Positions 6,853-14,213 of a DNA stretch of 17,661 nucleotides are shown here, in pieces. The stretch is from Candidatus Methanogasteraceae archaeon UBA261. Lineage in GTDB: Archaea; Halobacteriota; Methanosarcinia; Methanosarcinales; Methanogasteraceae. Position numbers and translations under genes: made by a program. Every line of letters begins with the position of its first letter. Positions within the stretch are counted from its first letter, which is position 1. The DNA lies in contig DAWR01000104.1 in the NCBI GenBank assembly GCA_002506015.1, positions 1-17,661 of the forward strand, read 5' to 3'. Below the pieces are notes generated by a model that saw only the letters and a list, made by a program, of their open reading frames with translations, had not been told where the DNA came from and searched no databases.

Positions 6853-7854
6853 ATGCATACGAAGACATATCAGCCGGACAAACCGGTCGCAGCATGGAGA
6901 TCATCTGATCGGATGGGGGATAGCGTGGTACCCACCCTCACAATCATTCTCAGAACGCGAGGCTGCTATCTGGCGAGAAGCGGCAATGGCTGCACGATGT
7001 GTGGTTTCATCCGTGATAGCGCAACTGTTCCGCCAAAGCCCGCGGATCTGATCGCACAGTTCAGGAATGCGATGACCCGGCGCCCTGACAACAGGCAGTT
7101 CATGGTGAAGATATTCACGTCGGGCAGTTTTCTGGACACAGGTGAAGTGCCGCCTGAAGTGCGATCAGCGATTCTCGGAGAGCTTGATTGTAATTCAGAC
7201 GTTGTGAAGCTGGTTGTTGAGACAAGACCGGAATTTGTGACGCAGGAGATGATTGCTTCCTGCAAACAGGAGTTTCGTAAGAACTTTGAGATTGCAATCG
7301 GAGTTGAGACCAGTAACGATGGGATTCGGTTGGAATGCATTAACAAGGGGTTTTTATTCAATGACTTTGTCCGTGCGAGCGAGATTGCACACCGGCTCGA
7401 TTCAGGCGTCAAGGCGTATCTGCTCCTGAAGCCGCCCTTCCTATCAGAGGGCGTTGCGATCAGAGACATGGTCCAATCTGTGCGCGATGTCTCAAAATAC
7501 GCTGAGACTGTCTCAATTAATCTCTGCAATGTCCAGAAAGGTACGCCTCTGGAGAGTCTCAAAAAGCGCGGCGATTACCGCCCGCCATGGCTCTGGAGTG
7601 CAATATCGGTTTTGCGGCGTACGAAAGAAGAGAACCCCGATCTCATAATCACGTCGGATCCGGTCGGCGCTGGTTCGCGGCACGGACCGCACAACTGTGG
7701 ACGATGCGACCGGGACGCGGCTGATGCGATCACCCGGTTCTCGCTTACGCAGGACGTGGGTGAGTTGTCTGTTGAGTGTGATTGTCAGGAGTTGTGGCAG
7801 AAGATTGTTGAGCTTGAAGATGTGAGTTATGGCGCGCCACTGCTCGTGAGTTGA
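6853..7854 (+). CDS. raSEA: Archaeosine biosynthesis radical SAM protein RaSEA
   Basis: 333 residues. RaSEA works with ArcS to convert the lysine adduct of preQ0 at position 15 of archaeal tRNAs into archaeosine by radical chemistry. The radical SAM cysteines are C38, C47 and C50 in LRTRGCYLARSGNGCTMCGF, a wider first spacing (CX8CX2C) than the canonical CX3CX2C. This GCY.AR...CTMCG pattern is the hallmark of the family. Other family-like segments are FTSGSFLD (88-95), VVETRPEFVT (121-130), GVETSND (149-155) and a cysteine-containing HNCGRCDRD tract near the C-terminus. The ATG at 6853 is the first start upstream of the conserved region; no clear Shine-Dalgarno is seen. The gene is monocistronic, convergent with rio1. 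Confidence 0.9.
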   Translation: MHTKTYQPDKPVAAWRSSDRMGDSVVPTLTIILRTRGCYLARSGNGCTMCGFIRDSATVPPKPADLIAQFRNAMTRRPDNRQFMVKIFTSGSFLDTGEVPPEVRSAILGELDCNSDVVKLVVETRPEFVTQEMIASCKQEFRKNFEIAIGVETSNDGIRLECINKGFLFNDFVRASEIAHRLDSGVKAYLLLKPPFLSEGVAIRDMVQSVRDVSKYAETVSINLCNVQKGTPLESLKKRGDYRPPWLWSAISVLRRTKEENPDLIITSDPVGAGSRHGPHNCGRCDRDAADAITRFSLTQDVGELSVECDCQELWQKIVELEDVSYGAPLLVS

Positions 7855-7976
7855 AGCGGATGGCTGGCGATTTTCCGCAGGATTCCGAGACATCGCATTC
7901 AAAGGGAAGTTGGGTTTAACGGTAGTAGAGGTGGTTAATGTGCTCACTCAATATTGCGTGGATAGTCATATATCAG

Positions 7977-8016
7977 ACCACGAGATTGCACAAGATTAAC
8001 ACAGAAATCTTGTGGT
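7977..8016. repeat. Short inverted repeat between convergent raSEA and rio1
   Basis: accacgagatt (7977-7987) pairs with aatcttgtggt (8006-8016) with one mismatch around an 18-base loop containing cacaagattaacacag. The words resemble the arms at 6606-6728. It sits between two 3' ends, as expected for a terminator, but could equally be a dispersed repeat unit. The rest of gap 7855-8113 shows nothing I can name. Confidence 0.65.
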
Positions 8017-8113
8017 TAAATGAACACGCACAAAACGCAATAATAACCGTAGAACTGTGTCGATGTACGGGGATGCCGATGTAAACTCCGATTATCAGAA
8101 TATTACGACGGGC

Positions 8114-8893
8114 TTATTGAACAAGCACAGTATCGAGAACCGTGTCACCGTCATCAATGCGCACGCCCTTTTTTCGGAAGAACCTAACAACGTTCTGAAT
8201 GTCTCGTGCCAGAAACTCCATGGCATTCGGATGATCAAGGGTAACAGACTGTCCCATGTCGATGAAAACGACCTCAGAACCATCCATTAAGATGTTGAAC
8301 TCGCTCAGATCAGAATGTACGAGATTTGCCTGATATAACTTTCGGACGTAGTCCATGGTGGTATCATACGCCTCCTGTGCCTGATCTCGGGTCAGCGGTA
8401 CCACTCGCAGTTGCTGCGCGGGGATCTCGTCACCACCTATGAACTCCATCAGAAGAACGTTATTTCTCGTGTCAAACGGTTTCGGAACACGCACACCCGC
8501 CGAATTCGCCTTTTTCAAGTTCCGCATCTCTTTTTTCGTCCATGTGAATACGATACTCCGTTTCTCATGGCGTATGTTCTTGAATCTAGGATCCCCGATC
8601 AGATACGATTGCATTGCCCGAAAATTGCTCGTAGAAATGCGATAGACCTTTACAGCGATCTCCTGCTTTCGCTCGCATCCGAGCGCATGAAACACATTTG
8701 CCTCCTTACCCGTGCTGATCACGCCGCCAAGCACATCTATGTAACCTTTGTTTGCGAGATGGTACAACGTCTTCAGCGTAGATGTATCAAAAACACCATC
8801 AATAGCTTTTAAGTCTTCAGAATCCTTTATTCTGATCCGAGATTGATCCACTGCTCGATCAATCTCTTTCACTCGTTTCCTAACTTCCACCAT
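8114..8893 (-). CDS. rio1: RIO1-type serine/threonine protein kinase
   Basis: 259 residues, the compact archaeal RIO1 length. RIO kinases are atypical kinases/ATPases that act in maturation of the small ribosomal subunit. An N-terminal helical segment is followed by the nucleotide loop STGKEANVF (60-68), the ATP-binding lysine K82 (AVKVY), the hinge near LLMEFIGG (147-154), the catalytic loop HSDLSEFNIL (193-202; D195, N200) and the metal-binding segment IDMGQSV (211-217; D212). These match RIO1 (STGKEANV, IDxxQxV). The ATG at 8893 lies three bases after the aIF1A stop, so the two are almost certainly one transcript; this couples initiation-factor and ribosome-maturation functions. Confidence 0.95.
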   Translation of the reverse strand: MVEVRKRVKEIDRAVDQSRIRIKDSEDLKAIDGVFDTSTLKTLYHLANKGYIDVLGGVISTGKEANVFHALGCERKQEIAVKVYRISTSNFRAMQSYLIGDPRFKNIRHEKRSIVFTWTKKEMRNLKKANSAGVRVPKPFDTRNNVLLMEFIGGDEIPAQQLRVVPLTRDQAQEAYDTTMDYVRKLYQANLVHSDLSEFNILMDGSEVVFIDMGQSVTLDHPNAMEFLARDIQNVVRFFRKKGVRIDDGDTVLDTVLVQ

Positions 8894-8896
8894 GAT

Positions 8897-9214
8897 TCAG
8901 GAAAGGTATCCACGGCGTCTGAGCCAGTCCGCCTGCGGCGCGGTGTATCGCCAGATCACATCCGCCTTCTCATCCTGAAACGACCACGGGACGATGATGA
9001 CAACATCGTTTTCGCGAATCCATATCCTCTTCTTCATTCTTCCGGGTATCCGTGCGATCCGCACAGTCCCATCGAGACATCTGACCTTCAGATGGAGTGC
9101 CCCAAGCATCGATTCCACCGTTGCCAGTACCTCACGATCTTTTGGGCGTGGGATCCGGACGCGTACTACAGGTGCATCTGGCACCTTCTTCTTTTGTCTA
9201 CCCAGGCACAACAC
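8897..9214 (-). CDS. eif1A: Translation initiation factor aIF-1A
   Basis: Archaeal homologue of eIF1A/IF1, which binds the A site of the small ribosomal subunit during initiation. The OB-fold is evident: VVRVRIPRP, then EVLATVESMLGALHLKVRCLDG, RIARIPGRMKKRIWIRENDVVIIVPW, and the ending ADWLRRRGYL typical of the family. A basic GRQKKK tract precedes it. The start is uncertain: the frame is open to a TTG at 9274, but the TATA element at 9257-9265 would lie inside that reading, so the start must be downstream. GTG at 9214 is given here (105 residues); TTG at 9211, CTG at 9205 (six bases after GAGGTG) and the GTG just before PDAP are alternatives. It is the first gene of an aIF1A-rio1 pair. Confidence 0.9.
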   Translation of the reverse strand: MLCLGRQKKKVPDAPVVRVRIPRPKDREVLATVESMLGALHLKVRCLDGTVRIARIPGRMKKRIWIRENDVVIIVPWSFQDEKADVIWRYTAPQADWLRRRGYLS

Positions 9215-9256
9215 CTCTGTACATACATTGCATGAATTCCCAATTGTTGCTAAATG

Positions 9257-9265
9257 TATATAAAT
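9257..9265. promoter_or_regulatory. Shared TATA element of divergent HD gene and aIF1A
   Basis: tatataaat on the plus strand reads ATTTATATA on the minus strand, so one element can serve both directions. On the plus side, a start site about 27 bases from its centre falls on the ATG at 9288, predicting a leaderless HD mRNA. On the minus side, the start would be near 9235, giving a leader of about 20 bases before the aIF1A start. Confidence 0.6.
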
Positions 9266-9287
9266 CATGCACAACCACTCCGACTTG

Positions 9288-10484
9288 ATGACGGTAATCC
9301 GAGATCCGATTCACGGATACATCGAACTCTGCGAGGTTGCACTCTCGCTGATCGAGACGCCGCGGATGCAGCGGTTGCGCCGCATCAAGCAACTCGGACT
9401 TACAAATTTCGTGTATCCGGGAGCGAACCATACCAGATTCGAGCATTCGCTTGGCACATACCACCTCGCAAACTCGCTCATGGGCGGCATGGGTGATGAA
9501 GCCGGAACCGATGACGAACAGATGGAATTACGGGTCTCTGCCCTGCTTCATGACATCGGACATGGACCGCTCTCGCATGTGACCGAGAAGATCATCAAAT
9601 TGCATACCGGGAAGTCGCACGAGGATGTTCTCCCGATCTTAAGAAGTGACTTCGCAGAGATTTTTGAGAAGTATTCAATCAACATTTCGAGAGTTGCGAA
9701 GCATATAAAAGGAGAGACTGGTTATGGGGCTGCTTTGAACAGTGAAATAGATGTTGATAGGATGGATTATCTTGTAAGGGATGCGCATTACACGGGAGTT
9801 CCGCTTTCAGTCGATCTTGTTCGGTTGATTCATGAAATGCAGTTTATGGACGAAAAACTCGTAATCAGGAGCGGGGGAGTCCGTGCTGCGGAGTCACTTC
9901 TGCTCTCGCGGTTCCTGATGCACCCGACCGTGTATTTCCACCATGTGACCCGCATCGCTGAGTCGATGTGCGTGCGTGCAATCGAGCGCATGATCGAGGA
10001 TGGTTTCGATGCGCGGACGCTCTCCATGATGGACGATCAGGAACTCTTCTTCAAGATGCAAACATACCCGGGCTATCCATCGGAGATCCGGGACCGCCTT
10101 CGCAACCGGAGATTGTTCAAACGCGCCCTCTATGTGGGATTTGATTCCGTCGGCGAGAAGGTACTCAGGCATCGAACGAATACGAGGCGAATTGAGTCAG
10201 AACTTGCATCAGATCTTGGAATTGACCCTGATTATATCTTAATCGACATACCGGAGCCACCGGAGATCGCGGAAATAAAGGCAAACATCATGGTTGACCA
10301 CCAGTTGAAGCCATTAGGCGAGATATCACACATCGTCTCCGCTCTCGGGCACGCGCAGCGGGACAACTGGAGAATGGGTGTGTACACCCCCGCCGAATAT
10401 CGCGATTCTGTCGGCCGCGCTGCAAGGGAGTTTTTCGGTGTGAAGAAGCACAGACAGTTCAGGCTGGATGAATTGGTCGGATAA
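9288..10484 (+). CDS. HD-domain phosphohydrolase, dGTPase/SAMHD1-like
   Basis: 398 residues from ATG 9288. This HD superfamily protein is related to dNTP triphosphohydrolases, which cleave dNTPs to nucleosides and triphosphate and control nucleotide pools. Visible: the start VIRDPIHGYIEL, QRLRRIKQLG (28-37), VYPGANHTRFEHSLG (42-56) with metal ligand H53, LLHDIGHGPLSH (86-97) with H88 and D89, and SEIDVDRMDYLVRDAHYTG (152-170) with D157 at the last ligand position. All four metal ligands are present, so the enzyme should be active; the exact substrate is not shown. An upstream ATG at 9267 is in frame, but it lies beside the TATA element and adds seven residues outside the conserved start. It is divergent from aIF1A and convergent with cobT. 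Confidence 0.88.
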   Translation: MTVIRDPIHGYIELCEVALSLIETPRMQRLRRIKQLGLTNFVYPGANHTRFEHSLGTYHLANSLMGGMGDEAGTDDEQMELRVSALLHDIGHGPLSHVTEKIIKLHTGKSHEDVLPILRSDFAEIFEKYSINISRVAKHIKGETGYGAALNSEIDVDRMDYLVRDAHYTGVPLSVDLVRLIHEMQFMDEKLVIRSGGVRAAESLLLSRFLMHPTVYFHHVTRIAESMCVRAIERMIEDGFDARTLSMMDDQELFFKMQTYPGYPSEIRDRLRNRRLFKRALYVGFDSVGEKVLRHRTNTRRIESELASDLGIDPDYILIDIPEPPEIAEIKANIMVDHQLKPLGEISHIVSALGHAQRDNWRMGVYTPAEYRDSVGRAAREFFGVKKHRQFRLDELVG

Positions 10485-10525
10485 ACCCCTTTGTTTCAAC
10501 TGGAGAAGAGCGCGCCTGTTGCGGT

Positions 10526-11584
10526 TCACTGTCCGCCCCGCATCAACTCCGCGTACACAGCCTCGATTTGATCCAAAATCGTCTTCTGATCGATTCCGAG
10601 CATGCCGGCAGCATACATCGCGCCGCCAGCACCGACACCCTCCTTGACCTCGCCCGCCTCATACTTGCGCAAGCCAGCGATTGCCGAATCCGCAAATCCC
10701 GGATCAACGACATGGATACGGCATCCGAGATCGCGGATCACCGAATCGAAATCAATCGAACCGTCCTGATACACGTATTTCGTGGTCGCAATCGAGATAT
10801 TATCCCGATCAATTCCAAGATGTTTCAGCAGTGCAAATACCGCAATCATCTGGGTTCCGCCTGCAAGAACGATTTCACAGTCAGATACTACCATGCCGCG
10901 CACCAATCCGACGACCGCTGGCATCATCGGGTCACCAACAGATGCTACAGCACGCATAGGGTCGTTTTTCACCTCATCCAACGTTATGCCTGATGCTCTG
11001 ATGCCCTGTTGCACCACATCACGCTTGATTTTGAGAGGGTTCTCCCTGCAACTGCTGCTGACACCGTAATCATACCCGAGCGCGGTCAGAACTCCAAGAG
11101 CAGTGGTTGTGCCACCAGGGATGCTCTCGCCAATGATAACAGAGTCTGATAGTTTTCCGAGCTGCAAGCCGATCACAGACGCGCTCTTGCTGATTACATC
11201 CGGACGCAATACAGCACGCCCGTATCTGATATCGCGCCCGGGTTCGGCGCCAAGATCAATTAACGGCACATTCGGTACGATTCGCAGCCCAGCGTTCACA
11301 AAAAAGTAGGGCATGCCAGTGAGTTGTAATGCGGCGCGGGTCATGACCGCAGGGGTTGGCGCGCCACCCGGCTTCATCGGAAGCTCGGGCGTGCTTTGCG
11401 GGCTACCATGTACCACGATCTCCGAATCGGCTGCCGGCGTGTAATCGTTCAGTTCGGTGGTTGCGCCGGCAGCCGATATCTTCGGAATCCGGCATGTATC
11501 CGTGTTCGATAAGACACAGAGAAAAAGAGGATCGGAGAGTCGATTTCCCACTCTTCCTGTCGAAGTAATCCAGTCAGGGAGCAT
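10526..11584 (-). CDS. cobT: Nicotinate-nucleotide-dimethylbenzimidazole phosphoribosyltransferase-like, archaeal CobT
   Basis: 352 residues, matching the archaeal CobT family of about 350. CobT activates the lower-ligand base as its alpha-ribotide in cobamide assembly; in methanogens the natural base is often not dimethylbenzimidazole, so the substrate is uncertain. Seen: DPLFLCVLSNTDT (18-30), YTPAADSEI (48-56), GGAPTPAVMTRA (73-84), the family segment IGESIPGGTTTALGVLTALG (151-170) and VLAGGTQM (239-246). The frame is open up to 11635, but ATG 11584 is chosen because the conserved N-terminus follows at once and the upstream residues are translated repeat sequence. It is the last gene after DUF167, Toprim and dnaG on this strand. 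A 9-bp hairpin lies 17 bases before the start. No other cobamide gene is in the window. Confidence 0.88.
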   Translation of the reverse strand: MLPDWITSTGRVGNRLSDPLFLCVLSNTDTCRIPKISAAGATTELNDYTPAADSEIVVHGSPQSTPELPMKPGGAPTPAVMTRAALQLTGMPYFFVNAGLRIVPNVPLIDLGAEPGRDIRYGRAVLRPDVISKSASVIGLQLGKLSDSVIIGESIPGGTTTALGVLTALGYDYGVSSSCRENPLKIKRDVVQQGIRASGITLDEVKNDPMRAVASVGDPMMPAVVGLVRGMVVSDCEIVLAGGTQMIAVFALLKHLGIDRDNISIATTKYVYQDGSIDFDSVIRDLGCRIHVVDPGFADSAIAGLRKYEAGEVKEGVGAGGAMYAAGMLGIDQKTILDQIEAVYAELMRGGQ

Positions 11585-11601
11585 TGTAACGAATCGCAGA
11601 G

Positions 11602-11627
11602 ACCGCAGAGACTTATGCCTCTGCGGT
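11602..11627. repeat. Perfect hairpin between dnaG and cobT
   Basis: accgcagag (11602-11610) and ctctgcggt (11619-11627) form nine perfect pairs with an 8-base loop. It lies after the dnaG stop and just before the cobT start on the minus strand, so it could trim the dnaG mRNA or sit in the cobT leader. The words resemble the other intergenic inverted repeats. Confidence 0.75.
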
Positions 11628-11653
11628 ACATCCACGACGATGATTACCCAATT

Positions 11654-12862
11654 TCACAGGTCGGACGCGGTCAGAACCTTAATTGCAGTGGGGTGCTTGG
11701 TGATGTGCCCCATTTCGGCACCTACGAGGTTCTTTACGTTCTTTTCGGAAGCGATGTCCAGCAGACGCTGGGTGATCATCCCGTCGAAGACCACGCTTTC
11801 GATGCTGTTTGCGCAGGATTTCAGCGAGCTTGCAAGGTCCCGTACCGAAACTTCACTGATGACCTTGGTATCGGCGTCAAGCAACCGCGCATTCATGGTA
11901 TCTGCGAGTGCATGTACATGTGTCATGAGGTCGTCGGAACCATTCTGCGGCTTCTCGACCGCGTGGGGTTTCGGGATTGCTCTCTTCTGCACCTTCATAC
12001 TGCGATCAGGCTTCCGTCTCTTCACCTCGACCGGCTGTGCGTAACTGACAACCGCCTGTTCGATCGGTTCCTTCTGGCGCAGCGATGTGACGATCTCTTT
12101 CTGGACGAGTTCCTCCACACCCTTGCCGTCCGGAGCGCGCGCGACGAAATCGATGTCCGCCATCTGGAGCAGCTCCTTGATGATCAGTTCACCGCCACGA
12201 TCCCCGTCCGTAAACGCGGTGACAGTCTTCTCCTTACAGAGCGGAATGATTGAATCGGGTATGCTTGTTCCACCGACTGCGACCGTATTCTTGATCCCGT
12301 ATCTCAGCAGATTGAGAACATCTGCCCTCCCCTCTACGAGGATGATCGCATCGGACTCTGTTACGTTCGGACCTGCCGGAAGTTTGTCTTTACTGTATTC
12401 GGTGATTTCTTCAACTCTCACCGATTTCTTGACCTCGTCAGCAATCTCCTGGCTTTCGGGAACCGTTTGATTAAACATATCAGTCAAGATATACTTTGCC
12501 CGGTCGATGATGTGTTTTCTCTTCGCAGCGCGCACATCAACCATCTTCTCGAGTTCGATCTGCGCGATACATGGACCTACCCGATCGATTGTCTCGAGCG
12601 ACGCTGCTAGTATGGCAGTTTCAACCCGATCAAGGCTCGACGGAATAGTGATCGTTCCGGCTGCCTTGCCACTCTTGGAGCTAACCGAGACATCTATCCT
12701 GCCGATCCGTCCTGTCTTCTGAAGGTCGCGCAGGTCAAGATCGTTGCCCAGCAAACCCTCCGTCTGTCCGAATATCGCCCCAACCACATCGGGTCGTTCG
12801 ATGATCCCGTCTGCATGGATTGTGGCTTGAATTACGTATTTCGTTGTATCAGAATCTTGCAT
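11654..12862 (-). CDS. dnaG: Archaeal DnaG-like primase
   Basis: 402 residues. Archaeal DnaG has a Toprim catalytic core and is reported both to make RNA primers and to associate with the RNA exosome. The N-terminus has the archaeal signature DTTKYVIQA...ADGIIERPDVVGAIFGQTEGLLG (5-39) and DLDLRDLQKTGRIGRI (41-56). The Toprim domain spans about 171-250, with E177 in LVEGRADVLNLL and D219/D221 in FTDGDRGGE. The C-terminal ~140 residues form the variable linker and tail. ATG 12862 is chosen over the longer frame (to 12895) because MQDSDTTKY matches known starts and a strong GGGGTGA precedes it. The gene lies downstream of a second, smaller Toprim protein on the same strand, with 274 bases between. 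Confidence 0.95.
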   Translation of the reverse strand: MQDSDTTKYVIQATIHADGIIERPDVVGAIFGQTEGLLGNDLDLRDLQKTGRIGRIDVSVSSKSGKAAGTITIPSSLDRVETAILAASLETIDRVGPCIAQIELEKMVDVRAAKRKHIIDRAKYILTDMFNQTVPESQEIADEVKKSVRVEEITEYSKDKLPAGPNVTESDAIILVEGRADVLNLLRYGIKNTVAVGGTSIPDSIIPLCKEKTVTAFTDGDRGGELIIKELLQMADIDFVARAPDGKGVEELVQKEIVTSLRQKEPIEQAVVSYAQPVEVKRRKPDRSMKVQKRAIPKPHAVEKPQNGSDDLMTHVHALADTMNARLLDADTKVISEVSVRDLASSLKSCANSIESVVFDGMITQRLLDIASEKNVKNLVGAEMGHITKHPTAIKVLTASDL

Positions 12863-12866
12863 ATAA

Positions 12867-12907
12867 CTCACCCCTGCAATAAACAATAGCCCCAAGATTA
12901 TATTATC
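12867..12907 (-). promoter_or_regulatory. dnaG promoter and ribosome binding site
   Basis: On the minus strand, GATAATATAATC (12907-12896) is a good TATA element. A start about 25 bases downstream of it falls near 12875, next to GGGGTGA (12873-12867), which precedes ATG 12862 by four bases. This gives dnaG its own promoter separate from the Toprim/DUF167 pair. Confidence 0.55.
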
Positions 12908-13136
12908 AGCATCGAGACGCTCGCGATGTCAAGACCAACCGTTTATTACGTTCCACGCTCTCTCCTCGCGTTGTGTGTGAATGTGATCGATGAATGGGCG
13001 CTGAAAACACTCCTCTAAAGCCATCAATGAGATATCCGGAATGCATCGGTGCCACACAAATAATACTCGTTGACTATTATTATTGTTTGTAAGCAGGTAC
13101 CGCTTTGTTGATGGTAATATAATAAGGTTGTGGTAC

Positions 13137-13565
13137 TCAACACTGTTTAGCACGTTTTATAATATTCTCTTGCAGTCTCAAAATATGCCCGTCTAGCCCC
13201 TCTACGTCTTTTATATCCTTCTGCACCAATTTCTTCAGCCGGGTGCGCAGTGTGGTGTCTGTTGCAACATCACATGACCGCAGATATGTGGCGATTCGTG
13301 ATGACAATTCGTTACCCTTGCGGTCCCAGTCGGTGAGCACGATCACAGAGTCATAAATGCATGCAAGAGTGTCTGTAAAGTACATCAGCGGTTGTCCGTT
13401 TGGTGTTACAATCGTGCCGCATACACCAAGATTGCGCAGCGCCGCGACATCGCGCCGCCCTTCTACAACGATCGCCGCACCATTGTCAGACTGCTGCCGC
13501 ATATCCGCAATTACGCGCTCGATCAGCTCATAGCGCTGAATATCAGCATTTATTCTTGCTGTCAT
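13137..13565 (-). CDS. Small stand-alone Toprim-domain protein
   Basis: 142 residues, essentially one Toprim domain, resembling the archaeal UPF0292-type 'small primase-like' proteins. The catalytic glutamate is E35 in IVVEGRRDVAAL and the DxD pair is D79/D81 in VLTDWDRKG. The conserved D..LR..LKKLV..DI.DVEGL tract follows. All Toprim acidic residues are intact, so a metal-dependent nucleotidyl-transfer or nuclease-like activity is plausible, but the biological role is not known to me. The frame is open to 13652; ATG 13565 is chosen because the family starts shortly before the helix and the domain. It overlaps the DUF167 stop by 23 bases, which indicates coupled expression. The C-terminal tail is basic. 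Confidence 0.85.
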   Translation of the reverse strand: MTARINADIQRYELIERVIADMRQQSDNGAAIVVEGRRDVAALRNLGVCGTIVTPNGQPLMYFTDTLACIYDSVIVLTDWDRKGNELSSRIATYLRSCDVATDTTLRTRLKKLVQKDIKDVEGLDGHILRLQENIIKRAKQC

Positions 13566-13875
13566 CGTTGAAAAAGGGAAGTAGTATCCGAATTGCGTCC
13601 TCTCTATTGATTCCTGCCAGTTCGATTGACTTTTTCGTGCCAGTTGCACCATTCAAACGAATGCTCGCAGAATTTATTCCGAATAACCGCGATAGTTCCT
13701 TTACCAGTTGTTTGTTTGCCTTGCCATCAACAGCTTTTGCGGACAATCGTGCATGAATCCTGTTTCGCGATTCATCGTATCCGTCAGGAATCTCGGTCCG
13801 TTTGGACCCTGGTGTTACCTTGAAATCAATTACCACGCCGTATGACGTGGCTTTTATGGCGTCTCTGTATGACAT
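13543..13875 (-). CDS. DUF167 (YggU/UPF0235) family protein
   Basis: 110 residues, the normal size for this small alpha/beta family of unknown function. The signature is clear: VVIDFKVTPGSKRTEI (14-29), RIHARLSAKAVDGKANKQLVKELS (39-62, quoted in parts as HARLSAKAVDGKAN and KQLVKELS) and LNGATGTKKSIELAGI (74-89). ATG 13875 follows a TATA-like CATAAATC on the minus strand about 30 bases upstream and an aggtaat just before it, so the leader is very short. It is the first gene of the leftward cluster and overlaps the Toprim gene by 23 bases. It is divergent from nob1 across a 338-base gap. Confidence 0.9.
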   Translation of the reverse strand: MSYRDAIKATSYGVVIDFKVTPGSKRTEIPDGYDESRNRIHARLSAKAVDGKANKQLVKELSRLFGINSASIRLNGATGTKKSIELAGINREDAIRILLPFFNDDSKNKC

Positions 13876-14213
13876 ATTACCTGACTGACGTATTTGACTT
13901 GATTTATGTGTGATTGCCGGTCTCTTGTGGTGGTTGTAGCCCGACGCACTAACTCCGCGAGGTCATCCACTGGATAATTCCGTTGTCGTCGCAGTTACCC
14001 TCGTGTCGGGCGCTTGTCACCTGTTCCGCACCGGGGTTGGCTTGGCAGTCATCGCATCAGGTGTACCAATAACTCCTGCAAGGACCTATACGGTGCGGTT
14101 ATGTGCCCCTTCCTATGCACCGATGATCACCGGATTCACATCAGTCCTCGAAGAAGGGATACTGGTATAGATGACATCATGATATATACTGGTTGCTATA
14201 GAAGGAGGAGTTC
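13876..14213. other. Gene-free gap with paired arms and unassigned 77-codon frame
   Basis: This divergent gap holds the DUF167 leader at its left end and the nob1 leader at its right. Between them, gcccgac (13939-13945) can pair with gtcgggc (14005-14011), and ccgcaccg (14026-14033) with cggtgcgg (14091-14098), giving two successive arms with about 60-base loops. On the plus strand, 13938-14170 is open for 77 codons without ATG. I tested it by eye for SRP RNA, RNase P RNA, tRNA and C/D-box RNA hallmarks and found none. It could hold a small RNA, a gene relic or only regulatory DNA. Confidence 0.5.
14202..14210 (+). promoter_or_regulatory. Strong ribosome binding site of nob1
   Basis: aaggaggag lies three bases before ATG 14214 and nine before the in-frame ATG 14220, favouring the first ATG. 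TATA-like gatatata (14181-14188) lies upstream, but it is rather close to the site for the usual 25-base spacing. Confidence 0.6.

Noticed and set aside
8057..8290. A 77-residue plus-strand frame at the rio1 3' end
   Set aside because: Most of it lies antisense to the conserved C-terminal part of RIO1 and it has no family features.
13059..13081. An A+T-only 7-bp inverted repeat after the Toprim stop (aataata/tattatt) as a terminator
   Set aside because: The stem is weak and made of simple AT repeats; it is not distinguishable from chance.
12929..13153. A 74-residue minus-strand frame in the gap between the Toprim gene and dnaG
   Set aside because: It has low-complexity NNNN and poor codon use, overlaps the Toprim 3' end, and has no ribosome binding site.
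13930..14170. SRP RNA, RNase P RNA or C/D-box RNA in the nob1 upstream gap
   Set aside because: None of the universally conserved words (for example the RNase P GAGGAAAGUCC, the SRP helix 8 GGAAG..AGCAG, or paired C and D boxes) could be found on either strand.
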